A stretch of DNA of 64,000 nucleotides, taken from Rhizobium sp. Q54. GTDB lineage: Bacteria; Pseudomonadota; Alphaproteobacteria; UBA2966; CAIVPW01. The translations under genes were made by a program, and so were the position numbers. The notes under the pieces are model-generated. The model made no database searches. It was not told where the DNA came from and saw only the letters and a list, made by a program, of their open reading frames with translations. Within the stretch, counting starts at the first letter, position 1, and each line of letters starts with the position of its first letter. Shown one piece after another: positions 8,045 to 16,650 of this stretch. The stretch is taken from assembly GCA_945947575.1 (NCBI GenBank), contig CAMEYM010000004.1:56684-120683 (forward strand), written 5' to 3'.

Positions 8045-8737
8045 ATGCTGACGATCAGCGACCTTCACGTCGGCTACGGCCAGGGCACGGTGCTGCAGGG
8101 CGTCTCCATGGTCGTGCCCCGTGGCACGGTCGCCGCCCTGATGGGACGCAATGGCATGGGCAAGACGACGCTGTGCCGTGCCCTCATGGGTCTGCTGACT
8201 CCGAGCGCCGGCTCGATCCGCCTCGACGAGCTCGAGATCGGCGGCCGGCCGCCCCATCGCATCGCCGCCGCTGGCGTCGCCTACGTGCCGCAAGGCCGCG
8301 GCATCTTCGAGCGGTTCACGGTCGAGGAAAATCTCGAGCTCGGCGTTGCGGCGAGCGGCGGCCGCGTGCCGGCCCAGGTCTACCGCTGGTTCCCGGCGCT
8401 GGCGGAGCTGCGGCGGCGCACGGCCGGCACGCTGTCCGGCGGCGAGCAACAGTCGCTCGCTATCGCCCGGGCGCTCGTTTCCGAGCCGCGCCTGCTCATC
8501 CTCGATGAGCCGTCGGAAGGCCTGCAGCCGTCCCTGGTCGATGAGATGGGTTCGCTGCTCCTGCGCATCGTCGCCGATCGCCACCTCACCGTGTTCCTGG
8601 TAGAGCAGAACCTGGCGCTGGTGCGGCGCATCGCAACCATCGCCGCGTTCCTCGTCGATGGCCGCATCGCCGGCGGCGCCGCGGCGCGCGACCTCACGCC
8701 GGAGTCGCCAGCCATCCATCGTCACCTCGGCCTGTAG
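8045..8737 (+). CDS. livF: ABC transporter ATP-binding protein, LivF type
   Basis: The second ATPase of the importer, 230 residues. It shows Walker A GRNGMGKTT, the LivF-typical YVPQGRGIFERFTVEENL Q-loop region, signature LSGGEQQSLAIARAL, Walker B LLILDEPSEGL and switch EQN. The start is ATG at 8045 with LTISDLHVGYGQG as the normal LivF opening; the reading frame is open further upstream inside livG but that part is not LivF-like. It is tightly coupled to livG and six bases before livH. Confidence 0.9.
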   Translation: MLTISDLHVGYGQGTVLQGVSMVVPRGTVAALMGRNGMGKTTLCRALMGLLTPSAGSIRLDELEIGGRPPHRIAAAGVAYVPQGRGIFERFTVEENLELGVAASGGRVPAQVYRWFPALAELRRRTAGTLSGGEQQSLAIARALVSEPRLLILDEPSEGLQPSLVDEMGSLLLRIVADRHLTVFLVEQNLALVRRIATIAAFLVDGRIAGGAAARDLTPESPAIHRHLGL

Positions 8738-8743
8738 GCGCCC

Positions 8744-9607
8744 ATGGACGCACTGATACTCGCATGGGCGCCGCTTCTCCTCGATGCGCTGTCGTTCGTG
8801 CTGCTGCTCGCGCTGGTCGCGCTCGGCCTCGTCGTGATCTTCGGCTTGCTCGGCGTCATCAATCTGGCGCACGGCGAGCTGTTCATGCTGGGCGCCTACG
8901 CCGTCGCCCTCGCCGTCGGATGGGGTGCGCCGTTTTGGCTCGCCGTGCCCGTGGCGGCACTGTTCGTCGGTGCGATCGGCTGGGTGATCTCGGCGGTCCT
9001 GATCGAGCGTCTGGCGGCGCGGCCCCTCGACACGATCCTCGCCACATGGGGCCTTGCGATCGCCTTGCGTCAGGGCGTCGTCCTCGCCTTCGGCCCGCAG
9101 TCACGCAGCCTCGACGCGCCCACGGGCGCCGACGTCGTGCTCGGCGCCATCACCTATCCCGCCTATCGCCTTCAGCTCATGGCGCTTGCTGCGGCGGTCC
9201 TCGTCGCGACGCTACTCCTGTTTGCGCGCACGCGCTTCGGCCTGACGGCACGTGCGGCCATGGCGCGACCCGACATGGCGGCGGCTCTCGGCATCGACGT
9301 GCGCCGGGTGTGGCGGCGCACGTTTGTGCTCGGCGCGGCCCTGGCCGGACTCGCCGGAGCCCTCATTGCGCCGCTCATCAGCGTCGATCCCTACATGGGG
9401 CTCGGCTTCCTGGTGCCCGCGTTTCTGGCGATCCTGGTTGGCGGCAGCGCGTCGCTCGGTGGGGTTCTCGTCGGCACCGGCATCGTCGGTGGCGCCGACA
9501 GCTTGCTCGGCCACTGGCTGTCGCCGCTTGCGGCGCAGATCGTTGTCTTCTTCATCGCGGTGCTCGCCATCCGCGTGCGTCCCACCGGCTTGGTGCGCAG
9601 TCCATGA
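8744..9607 (+). CDS. livH: Branched-chain-type ABC transporter permease, LivH type
   Basis: An inner-membrane permease of 287 residues with about eight hydrophobic segments. Family landmarks are the early FGLLGVINLAHGELFMLGAY, RPLDTILATWGLAIALRQ, the ATPase-contact loop ALGIDVRRVWRRTFVLGAALAG and the glycine-rich AILVGGSASLGG late region. It pairs with LivM to form the channel. Its stop overlaps the livM start by four bases (ATGA), so the two are translationally coupled. Confidence 0.9.
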   Translation: MDALILAWAPLLLDALSFVLLLALVALGLVVIFGLLGVINLAHGELFMLGAYAVALAVGWGAPFWLAVPVAALFVGAIGWVISAVLIERLAARPLDTILATWGLAIALRQGVVLAFGPQSRSLDAPTGADVVLGAITYPAYRLQLMALAAAVLVATLLLFARTRFGLTARAAMARPDMAAALGIDVRRVWRRTFVLGAALAGLAGALIAPLISVDPYMGLGFLVPAFLAILVGGSASLGGVLVGTGIVGGADSLLGHWLSPLAAQIVVFFIAVLAIRVRPTGLVRSP

Positions 9608-10587
9608 GCCGCTGGGACGCGCCGCCGTGGCTCGCTCTGATGGTGTTCGCGGCGCTGGCGGCGGTGCCGAGCGTCCTCGGCGACTACTGGACCGGCCAAA
9701 TGGCGCGCTACCTGCTGTTCGGCCTGTTCGCCGCCTCGCTCGCCCTGGTGTGGGGCCGCGCCGGCATCCTGTGCTTCGGCCAGGCGATGTTCTTCGGCGT
9801 CGGCGGCTATGCGATGGCGCTGCTCACCCTGGGCATCGTCGGCATTCCGGCGATTGCCGATGCCTGGGCGGCGCTCGCCCTCGCGGTGCTCGCCGCGACG
9901 CTGTTCGCGTTGCTGGTCGGCGTATTCCTGTTCTGGGGCGCCGGCATCAGCGGCGCCTATCTCGCCATCGTGACTCTGGCGCTCGCCGTGATCCTCGAGC
10001 AGCTCGTGCGCGGCTGGTACACCCTTGGTGCCGACAACGGACTGTCCGGCGTGCCGCCGCTGCCGGTTGGCGACAATCCGTGGGATCCGCGCCCCACGTA
10101 CTATGTCTTGCTCGCCATCGCGGCAGTTGTGTACGCGGGGTTGGCGGCAGTCCTCGCTTCGCGCTTCGGAGTGTTACTGACGGCGTTGCGCACCAATCCG
10201 CAACGCCTGACTTACCTCGGCTACTCGGTCGTCGGCTTGCGTATCGGCGCGTTCGTCATCGGCGGCGCGGTGGCGGGACTCGCCGGCGCGCTGTTCGTGG
10301 CGACCGACGCGTTCGCTTCGCCCAGCCTGATCGGCTTTGCGCTGTCGGCCGAGGTGCTGATCTGGGTCGCCCTCGGCGGCCGTTCCGTGCTGCTCGCGGC
10401 GTTCCTCGCCGCAATCCTGTTGCGCGTCGCCGAGTCCTACCTCTCTGAAGCGCTCGGCGAATGGTGGATTCTTGCGCTCGGCGTCCTATTCATGCTCGCA
10501 GTAGCCGTCGCGCCCCAGGGTCTCCTGGCTACCCCCCTGCTGCAGTTGCGCGCCCGGCGCAAGCCGAAGGGCGCCGCGCCGGTGTGA
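9604..10587 (+). CDS. livM: Branched-chain-type ABC transporter permease, LivM type
   Basis: The second permease, 327 residues. It shows the LivM hallmarks G-R-A-G-I-L-C-F-G-Q-A-M-F-F-G-V-G-G-Y-A, GAYLAIVTLALAVILEQL, DNGLSGVPP and the late contact loop RLTYLGYSVVGLRIGAFVIGGAVAGLAG. It is the last gene of the importer operon; the next gene starts 13 bases later on the same strand. The reading frame is also open upstream across livH, but ATG at 9604 with ATGA coupling is the real start. Confidence 0.9.
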   Translation: MSRWDAPPWLALMVFAALAAVPSVLGDYWTGQMARYLLFGLFAASLALVWGRAGILCFGQAMFFGVGGYAMALLTLGIVGIPAIADAWAALALAVLAATLFALLVGVFLFWGAGISGAYLAIVTLALAVILEQLVRGWYTLGADNGLSGVPPLPVGDNPWDPRPTYYVLLAIAAVVYAGLAAVLASRFGVLLTALRTNPQRLTYLGYSVVGLRIGAFVIGGAVAGLAGALFVATDAFASPSLIGFALSAEVLIWVALGGRSVLLAAFLAAILLRVAESYLSEALGEWWILALGVLFMLAVAVAPQGLLATPLLQLRARRKPKGAAPV

Positions 10588-10600
10588 TACTCTCCGGCGC

Positions 10601-11374
10601 ATGCGGCGGCTCCTTCTTCTCCTGGTCGCGTGCGTCGCGCTCTCGTTCACGGCGCTCGCTTCGGCGCAGCTCGCGCCCGATACGGCGATGCAAGACGCGT
10701 TGCGCTCGTTCGACGCGCTGCGTCGCGGCAACTGGGAGTTGGCGCAGTTCTACGCGACGCGCGCGCTCGATGCCGCCACTCTGGCGCGCGGTGATCAGGC
10801 GGGCGTGCTGTCGTACCGGGCCGACGCACGCCGCCGCCAATCGGACTACCCCGGCGCCATCGAAGACTATTCCCAGGCGTTGGCGCTGGGACTGCCGCCG
10901 CAATTCGCCGCGCGCGTCCACAACAATCGCGCCCTCGCGCACCTGCGCATGGAGCGCGCCGATCTCGCGCTCGAGGACTACACGCGCGCGGTCACTCTCG
11001 ATCCGGCCTTTGCCGAGGCATTCAACAATCGTGGCGCGCTGCGCAGCCTGAACGGCTTGCACGATCAGGCGCTCACCGACCACACCACGGCGATCCGCCT
11101 CAGCCCGAACAACGGACCGTATTTCGCGAATCGCGCCCAGGCGTATCTGCGCCTCAAGTTCTACGAAGAGGCGATCGGGGATTTCACCACTGCGATGGAG
11201 ATGGCGCTCACGCCTGAAGACGGGGTCGTCGCGGTGTTCAATCGTGGCCTGGCATGGGAAGCGCTCGGCATCGAGGCCGAGGCGCGCGCCGACTTCGCCC
11301 TAGCGTTCGAAATGGATCCCGACGAGCCGGTCTATCGCCCGAAGTTCATCGAGTACGACCTGATCCGGCCGTAG
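10601..11374 (+). CDS. Exported TPR-repeat protein
   Basis: The 257-residue protein has a Sec signal peptide (residues 1-23, cleavage after ASAQ). Four to five tetratricopeptide repeats follow (for example G-A-I-E-D-Y-S-Q-A-L-A-L, A-L-E-D-Y-T-R-A-V-T-L-D-P and A-L-T-D-H-T-T-A-I-R-L). These helical hairpins bind other proteins and suggest a periplasmic scaffold. It begins 13 bases after livM and may be read from the same message, although no direct link with transport is known. Similar to other alphaproteobacterial exported TPR proteins of unknown partner. Confidence 0.75.
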   Translation: MRRLLLLLVACVALSFTALASAQLAPDTAMQDALRSFDALRRGNWELAQFYATRALDAATLARGDQAGVLSYRADARRRQSDYPGAIEDYSQALALGLPPQFAARVHNNRALAHLRMERADLALEDYTRAVTLDPAFAEAFNNRGALRSLNGLHDQALTDHTTAIRLSPNNGPYFANRAQAYLRLKFYEEAIGDFTTAMEMALTPEDGVVAVFNRGLAWEALGIEAEARADFALAFEMDPDEPVYRPKFIEYDLIRP

Positions 11375-11462
11375 CCACCGAGGCGCGCGGAATCCAAGGA
11401 CTCCGCCCGGCCATCATGGTTAAGAGCCTGAGACCCTTGACGAAATTCGCGGCCGAGGTAGC

Positions 11463-12023
11463 GTGAAGGCGGCTTCGGGGGAGGCCGTTGGGCAAATGGT
11501 TGCGAGTCTCTATCAGTTCCGCTTCGAGTACAGCGCGGAGGAAGACCGCGTGCTGTTTCGTGTCAGCACGACGGATCACGCCGAGTACTTGATCTGGTTC
11601 ACACGGCGCTACGTGAAGCTGCTGTGGCGTCAGCTGCAGCAGTCGCTCGAGACGCATCCGGACGTGGTGCGCCACTCGAGCCCGGCTGCGCGCAAGTCGG
11701 TCGCTGCATTCCGCCGCGAGTCGGCGCTATCCAAGACCGACTTCTCCAAGGAATACGAGGCGCCGAAGATCACCGACCGGCCGCTCGGTGAGCAGCCGAT
11801 CGTCGCCGCGCGCCTGCGGCTCTCGACCAACGCTCAGGGCATGAAGGTGCTCCACATCTCGCCGCTCACCGGCAAGGAGATCACCGTCGCCCTGACCGAC
11901 GAGCTCCTGCACTCGTTCACCCACATCCTCGGCCAGATCGTCACCAAGGCCGAGTGGGATCTCGACTTCGCGGTGCACACCGAAGGCGCCCCGGTCGAGA
12001 TCGTCCCGGAACGCCTGCACTAG
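11463..12023 (+). CDS. Conserved hypothetical protein, cytoplasmic
   Basis: The 186-residue protein has no signal peptide or membrane segment. It reads as alternating beta strands (YQFRFEYSAEEDRVLFRVS; RLRLSTNAQGMKVLHIS) with a central basic helical stretch (TRRYVKLLWRQLQQSL) and a C-terminal strand pair. I do not recognise the family. The start is uncertain: GTG at 11463 or ATG at 11496. It stands alone between the TPR gene and the convergent K+ efflux gene, from which it is separated by 14 bases. Confidence 0.6.
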   Translation: MKAASGEAVGQMVASLYQFRFEYSAEEDRVLFRVSTTDHAEYLIWFTRRYVKLLWRQLQQSLETHPDVVRHSSPAARKSVAAFRRESALSKTDFSKEYEAPKITDRPLGEQPIVAARLRLSTNAQGMKVLHISPLTGKEITVALTDELLHSFTHILGQIVTKAEWDLDFAVHTEGAPVEIVPERLH

Positions 12024-12037
12024 GGCTCCCGGGGGCG

Positions 12038-13870
12038 TCAGTCGCCCCAGCCGTGGTCCTTTTCAACCGGCGTCACGCCCTTGTCCTCGGCGACGAGGCG
12101 CTCGAGCTGCTCGCGGGCTTGTCGGGATATCTTCACGAGTGACTCGTCGCTGTCGCGCACGGCATAACCGTCCTTCAGCGTCTTCTCGTCGTGCTCGACG
12201 AACATGCGCGCGCGCCGGCGGGCGGCGAAGGGGTGCTCGCCGAGTGCCACGAGCGCTTCGCGGCCCATCACCAGCGCGGCGTCGAATGTTTCGCGACGCG
12301 TGAAGTGCGCGCCCGCCCCCCACAGGTCGTAGACGTGGTCGCGGTTGCGGGCGCGCGCGAACACCTTGGCGTGCGGGAACCGCTCGCGGATGGCATGGAC
12401 GGTAGCAACGGTCTTGTCCTTGTCGTCGATGGCGACGACGAACAACCTAGCCGTGTCGCCGCCGGCCTTCTCCAGTAGGTCGATGCGCGTCGCGTCGCCG
12501 TAGAAGGCGCGGGTACCGAACTGGCGCAGAACCTCGACGTGGTCGGGGTCGTTGTCGAGGATGACCATGCCGACGCCGTTCGCCGCCAGGAATCGCCCGA
12601 CAATCTGGCCGAAGCGGCCATAGCCGATGACGATGACCGGATGTCCCTCCGCCTCGATCTTGTCCGGCTCGCGCTGGTTGGCGGGCGTGCGCATACCCCG
12701 CACCACGCGGTCCAGGAGGATCATGAGCAGCGGGGTCGTCGCCATCGACAGCGCCACCACGACGACCAGCATCTCGGTGACCTCGGTGGTCAGCGCGCCT
12801 TCGGCGGCGGCGAACTGGAACAGCACGAATGCGAACTCGCCGCCCTGGGCCAGCACGAACGAGAACAGGAGGTTCTGCTCGCCCCGTAGTCCGAAGGCGC
12901 GCGCCAGCACCATCAGCACGCCGAGCTTCACGGCGATCATGCCGAGGACCAGGCTACCGATGAGCACCGGGTGATCGCCGATCACCCCGAAGTTGATCGA
13001 CATGCCGACCGAGATGAAGAACAGCCCGAGCAGCAGTGCTTTGAACGGCTCGATGTCGGATTCGAGGGCCAGTCGATACTCCGAGTTCGCCAAGACGACG
13101 CCGGCCAAGAATGTGCCAAGGGCCGGCGACAGGCCGATCAACTGCATCAGGAGCGCGGTGCCGACCACCAGGAGGAGGGCCGTGGCGGTGAATATCTCGC
13201 GGATGCCACTGCCGGCAATGAACCGGAACACCGGCCGCAGGGCGTACCTGCCCGCCAGCACGATACCCGTCACGACGCCGATGACGGTGAGGGCTCGCAG
13301 CCAAGCGGGCCCGCCCTCGCTCGACGAGGCCGCCGCGCTCCCGTCCAGCATCCCGGTCGCCAGCAGCGGCAGGATGGCCAGGATGGGGATGACGGCGATG
13401 TCCTGGAACAACAGCACGGAGAATGCCGATTGGCCGGCCGTGGTGCCGAGGGTGTGCCGCTCGTGGAGGATCTGCAGGGCGATGGCGGTGGACGACAGCG
13501 CCAACGCCATGCCGATCGCTAGGCCGGCTTGCCACGTCTGCCCGAGCAGAACGGCGATGAGCGCCAGCACGAGGGTCGTCGCAACCACCTGGGCGCCGCC
13601 CATGCCGAGGATCGGGATGCGCAGCCGCCACAACTTGGCGGGCTCGAGCTCGAGGCCAACGAGGAACAGCATCATCACGACGCCGAACTCGGAGAAATGC
13701 AGGATGTCCTCGGCGTTGGTGACGAGTCCCAGCGCATACGGCCCGATGAACACGCCGGCGAGCAGGTAGCCGAGCACCGAGCCCAGGCCGCCGCGCCGCG
13801 CAAACGGCACCACCGCCACCGCCGCGGCCAGGAAGAAGAAGGCGCTGAGGAGGAGGTTGTGGCCGTCCAT
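12038..13870 (-). CDS. Kef-type K+/H+ antiporter with TrkA-N domain
   Basis: A 610-residue monovalent cation:proton antiporter (CPA2). An N-terminal membrane domain of about 12 helices (residues 5-385) starts with LLSAFFFLAAAVAVVPFARR and includes the core FLVGLELEP. A cytoplasmic Rossmann domain follows (about 415-535, VIVIGYGRFGQIVGR, acidic NAD-contact LDNDPDH). This is the KefB/KefC layout, in which glutathione adducts open K+ efflux during electrophile stress. Start ATG at 13870 gives the normal family N-terminus. Its stop-start junction with the upstream oxidoreductase is TGATG, a one-base overlap, matching the KefFC or KefGB ancillary arrangement. Confidence 0.88.
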   Translation of the reverse strand: MDGHNLLLSAFFFLAAAVAVVPFARRGGLGSVLGYLLAGVFIGPYALGLVTNAEDILHFSEFGVVMMLFLVGLELEPAKLWRLRIPILGMGGAQVVATTLVLALIAVLLGQTWQAGLAIGMALALSSTAIALQILHERHTLGTTAGQSAFSVLLFQDIAVIPILAILPLLATGMLDGSAAASSSEGGPAWLRALTVIGVVTGIVLAGRYALRPVFRFIAGSGIREIFTATALLLVVGTALLMQLIGLSPALGTFLAGVVLANSEYRLALESDIEPFKALLLGLFFISVGMSINFGVIGDHPVLIGSLVLGMIAVKLGVLMVLARAFGLRGEQNLLFSFVLAQGGEFAFVLFQFAAAEGALTTEVTEMLVVVVALSMATTPLLMILLDRVVRGMRTPANQREPDKIEAEGHPVIVIGYGRFGQIVGRFLAANGVGMVILDNDPDHVEVLRQFGTRAFYGDATRIDLLEKAGGDTARLFVVAIDDKDKTVATVHAIRERFPHAKVFARARNRDHVYDLWGAGAHFTRRETFDAALVMGREALVALGEHPFAARRRARMFVEHDEKTLKDGYAVRDSDESLVKISRQAREQLERLVAEDKGVTPVEKDHGWGD

Positions 13871-14412
13871 CAGCGCTGCCCCGCGGCGAGTCGCTGCAGG
13901 TGGGCACGGTACGCTTGCGCGTGCTCGTGCACCTGCGCTTCGCTTGCCGCGTACGACCCGTAGAAGACGAACGGCTCCAGGAACGTCATGCCGCAAAGGG
14001 TGGCCGTGCGCTCATAGGGGCGCATGAAGTCGGCCACGGTGTGGCCGTGGAAGCCGTCGTGCTGGTACGCCTCGAGCTTGCCGCCGGTCGAGATCGCCGA
14101 GAGCACGCGTTTGCCGCGCAGTGCCGTGCCGCCGTGGCCGTACGCCCAGCCGCGCACGAGCACGCAGTCGATCCACTCCTTGAGGATGGGCGGGCCGCTG
14201 TACCACTGCAGCGGGTGGTGCCACACGAGGATGTCCGCCTTCAGCAGCGCCTGCTGCTCGGCCGCGACGTCAATGACGTAGTCCGGATAGAGGCCGTACA
14301 GGTCGCGCACGGTGACCTCGGCGAGGTCACGCACCGCCTCGGCCATAGCTTGGTTGACCCGCGACAGCTCCGGCCGCGGATGCGCGTAGAGGACAAGGAT
14401 GGAGGCTCCCAC
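13870..14412 (-). CDS. Kef ancillary NAD(P)H quinone oxidoreductase (KefF/KefG type)
   Basis: A 180-residue flavodoxin-fold protein. ILVLYAHPRPELSRVN at the start is the phosphate-binding strand-loop, and W-H-H-P-L-Q-W-Y-S-G-P-P-I-L-K-E-W-I-D is the family signature. GTALRGKRVLSAISTGG follows. Members of this family bind FMN or FAD, reduce quinones or electrophiles and activate the Kef channel they are encoded with. It directly precedes the antiporter with a one-base overlap. The GTG start at 14412 gives the expected N-terminus. KefF versus KefG cannot be decided here. Confidence 0.85.
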   Translation of the reverse strand: MGASILVLYAHPRPELSRVNQAMAEAVRDLAEVTVRDLYGLYPDYVIDVAAEQQALLKADILVWHHPLQWYSGPPILKEWIDCVLVRGWAYGHGGTALRGKRVLSAISTGGKLEAYQHDGFHGHTVADFMRPYERTATLCGMTFLEPFVFYGSYAASEAQVHEHAQAYRAHLQRLAAGQR

Positions 14413-14492
14413 CCCTGCCGCGTATCAGAAAATCGCGACCCCGAGAACCGGCCGCAGGGTCAGGGTCGCGGCCGGGGCCGCGCGCCTGCCAC

Positions 14493-15311
14493 TTAGACCG
14501 GACCGCCGTTCCACGGAGGCAGCGTCAGCGGGATCCGCCCACGCTGGGCGAGCACATCGAGGGGATCCTTGGCCTCCAGCACCTTCGCCTGCAGGGTCGT
14601 GACGATGGCGGTCGCGGCGGTCAGGGCCTCGTCCGGCGCCATGTCAAAGCGCAGGCGATCGTCGTAAAGGGCGCGGATCAGCAGCTGATCGTTGATGGTC
14701 AGCCGGTCGATGCCGATGCCGTTGCGCAAGGCTGAGTCGAACGAGCGCATGGGATGGCCCTGGAAGCCGATGGCGTGCAGGAGTTCATGCGCCAGGCAGG
14801 TACGCACGCCGCGCGCGCTCAGGTCCTCCGGGATGACCGTGTTCGCCCCGCCGATGATGCCGTTGGTGTCGACGCTGGTGTTGGTGAAGCACACGACCTG
14901 GTCCGGCCGCGGGAACGAGCGTGCCACCTGGGTGCGATACCAATCTCGCTCGGAAAAGTAGATGCGCACGTTGGCGCCGCCGTCGCTGTCGGCGAGCGAG
15001 AATGGCACGCCGGTCAACATCTCGAACAGGGCGAACAGGCCGCGCACGTCGTCGCGGAACTGGTCCGACTTCTCTCCGATCAGGATGGCGCGGACTGGCT
15101 CGCGCCAGCGCGTCACCGCCATCCACTTGCTGCGCTCGCCCGCGTCTCCGAACGCCATCGACTCGAAGTTGCGCATCAGCACGTCGATCGGCGCCAGCTG
15201 GTTGGTTTGGGCGGGCTGCTGCTGTGGTTGCCGCGTTTGTTGCGCGAGCGCCGGCGCCGCCGGGCAGGCCGCCGCGAGGCTCACGCACAGCAACCAGGCG
15301 AACAATTTCAT
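14493..15311 (-). CDS. DUF2927 family exported protein
   Basis: The 272-residue protein has a Sec signal peptide (residues 1-23) and then a Gln/Pro-rich linker (about 24-40). The main domain contains L-A-H-E-L-L-H-A-I-G-F-Q-G-H-P, an HExxH-like metal site, preceded by R-T-C. This arrangement (ARGVRTCLAHELLHAIG) is typical of DUF2927, whose members look like zinc metalloproteases of unknown substrate. The motif reads HELLH, so all HExxH residues are present. It is monocistronic; tRNA-Arg lies 14 bases upstream. Confidence 0.78.
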   Translation of the reverse strand: MKLFAWLLCVSLAAACPAAPALAQQTRQPQQQPAQTNQLAPIDVLMRNFESMAFGDAGERSKWMAVTRWREPVRAILIGEKSDQFRDDVRGLFALFEMLTGVPFSLADSDGGANVRIYFSERDWYRTQVARSFPRPDQVVCFTNTSVDTNGIIGGANTVIPEDLSARGVRTCLAHELLHAIGFQGHPMRSFDSALRNGIGIDRLTINDQLLIRALYDDRLRFDMAPDEALTAATAIVTTLQAKVLEAKDPLDVLAQRGRIPLTLPPWNGGPV

Positions 15312-15324
15312 GATGCCTCGCGGA

Positions 15325-15401
15325 TGGTGCGCCCGGCGGGACTTGAACCCACGACCTGCAGATTAGGAATCTGCTGCTCTATCCATCTGAGCTACGGGCG
15401 C
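15325..15401 (-). tRNA. tRNA-Arg (anticodon CCT)
   Basis: On the minus strand the sequence folds as a 77-base cloverleaf. The acceptor stem is GCGCCCG with CGGGCGC, the D-loop has AGCTCAGATGG, the anticodon loop TTCCTAA gives CCT, and the T-arm contains GGTTCAAGTCC. The CCA end is encoded in the DNA (15325-15327). It reads the rare arginine codon AGG. Confidence 0.95.
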
Positions 15402-15415
15402 AGCCGGGCCAAAGA

Positions 15416-15763
15416 TTACCGCCCGGTGCGGCAGATGTCCTGCATGGCCTGCAGGAACAGGTCGGCGGGGCTGAACCGCCACAGCGCCGGCTCGGCCAGC
15501 ACCCACTCGATGAAGCGGGCGCGGATGGCCTCGCCGTTCATCTGGCGCGCGCACTCCCAGATCGGGTCGCGTGGCACCGGCGCCAGCGCGGCCCGCGTGT
15601 GCTGGTACATGTCGAGCAAGCCGCTGACATAGGCGCGCTGGTGGTCTTGGGGCTGCTGCAGGAATACCTGCGTCTGCCAGAACTCCGCGCCAGCCGGCGC
15701 GGCCGAGGCGCACGCCAGCACGATACCCGTCACTATCGCCCGCAACGCCTTTATCGCCGTCAT
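15416..15763 (-). CDS. Small exported protein, Rap1a/Tai-like
   Basis: The 115-residue protein has a Sec signal peptide (cleavage near PAGA, residues 22-25). The mature part is helical, with two Cys (in W-E-C-A-R-Q and the C-terminal D-I-C-R), the conserved Y-V-S-G-L-L-D near the start, and E-A-I-R-A-R-F-I-E-W-V before a proline. This layout recalls the Rap1a/Tai immunity-protein superfamily, a weak by-eye similarity. ATG at 15763 is chosen because it begins the signal peptide. No effector gene is adjacent, so an immunity role is not supported. Confidence 0.55.
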   Translation of the reverse strand: MTAIKALRAIVTGIVLACASAAPAGAEFWQTQVFLQQPQDHQRAYVSGLLDMYQHTRAALAPVPRDPIWECARQMNGEAIRARFIEWVLAEPALWRFSPADLFLQAMQDICRTGR

Positions 15764-15811
15764 CTCGTCCCTCCGCGGCGCCGTCCGCGCGCCAATGCTA
15801 CAGTTTACGCC

Positions 15812-16597
15812 ATGGTCCCCGCGTCGCATCTGGCCATTGCGCTGGCCGCGCTCCTGCTTGCGGCGACGGCGGTGCATGCCGCCGAGCCGCGGCTCATCGA
15901 CGGCGGCAGCGGCGTCGTCCGCGAGGTGTTGGATGGCCGCACCCTGCTGCTCGACGACGGCCGCGTCGTGCGTCTCGCCGCGGTAGGCGCGCCGGCGGCG
16001 CCTACCCCCGAGCTATTCCGTTCGGGTCCCCCCTTTGCGGATACCGCCAAAGCCGCCCTCGCCAGCCTTGTACTTGGGCGTACGGTGCACATGCGCGTTT
16101 CAAGTCCTGCCATCGATCGCTACGGGCGCCTCGTCGCCCAGGTCTTCGACCAAGAGCGATGGATCCAAGGAGAGTTGGTGCGCATGGGCCTCGCCCGCGT
16201 CGAAAGCACGGCCGAGAACAGAGGGATGATTGTCGCCATGCAAGAGATCGAAGACGTAGCAAGGGTCGCCCGCCTCGGTATTTGGGCCGACGGGCGCTAC
16301 GAGGTCCGTGCAGCCGAGAATGCCGATCGCTTCCTGAACCGCTTCGAGATCGTCGAGGGCAAGGTGCTGGCCGCCGAGCAAGTGGGCGGGCGCATCTACC
16401 TGAACTTCGGACCTGACTGGCGCAACGACTTTACCGTTTCGGTGGCGCCGACCGACGTGCGCACCTTCGTGCGCGAGGGCATCGATCTCCTCAAGATGGC
16501 AGGCAAGCGCATCCGCGTGCGCGGCTGGCTCCGCTCCTACAACGGCCCGGTGATCGACGTCACCCACCCCGAACAAATCCAGCTGCTCGCACCCTGA
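15812..16597 (+). CDS. Exported SNase-like (thermonuclease-fold) protein with C-terminal OB-like domain
   Basis: The 261-residue protein has a Sec signal peptide (residues 1-22). An SNase-like domain (about 25-165) keeps RVVRLAAVG and D-R-Y-G-R-L-V-A-Q-V, the positions of Arg35 and Arg87 of staphylococcal nuclease. The D/E-containing motif is GAPAA instead of DTPE or DAPE, so the calcium and general-base acids are lost and nuclease activity is doubtful. A second beta-rich part (about 170-261: E-G-K-V-L-A-A-E-Q, R-V-R-G-W-L) looks like an OB fold. Unlike the tandem SNase-like genes at 58-62 kb it has no conserved cysteines. The ATG is chosen at the signal peptide. Confidence 0.75.
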   Translation: MVPASHLAIALAALLLAATAVHAAEPRLIDGGSGVVREVLDGRTLLLDDGRVVRLAAVGAPAAPTPELFRSGPPFADTAKAALASLVLGRTVHMRVSSPAIDRYGRLVAQVFDQERWIQGELVRMGLARVESTAENRGMIVAMQEIEDVARVARLGIWADGRYEVRAAENADRFLNRFEIVEGKVLAAEQVGGRIYLNFGPDWRNDFTVSVAPTDVRTFVREGIDLLKMAGKRIRVRGWLRSYNGPVIDVTHPEQIQLLAP

Positions 16598-16650
16598 CGG
16601 CCGCCCTTTGCCTGCTTCGCGCATGGACCTGGCCTAGACCAAGCCATACA

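Noticed and set aside
8764..9603. Possible extension fusing a new domain to LivM
   Set aside because: The frame is open through livH but its translation is Arg/Pro-rich, and livM has a coupled ATGA start at 9604.
12032..12048. Short inverted repeat between 11463-12023 and the Kef gene as terminator
   Set aside because: Only six base pairs and no T-run; it overlaps the end of the Kef coding region.
15416..15763. Immunity protein of a secretion-system effector
   Set aside because: The Rap1a/Tai resemblance is weak and no effector or secretion gene is adjacent.
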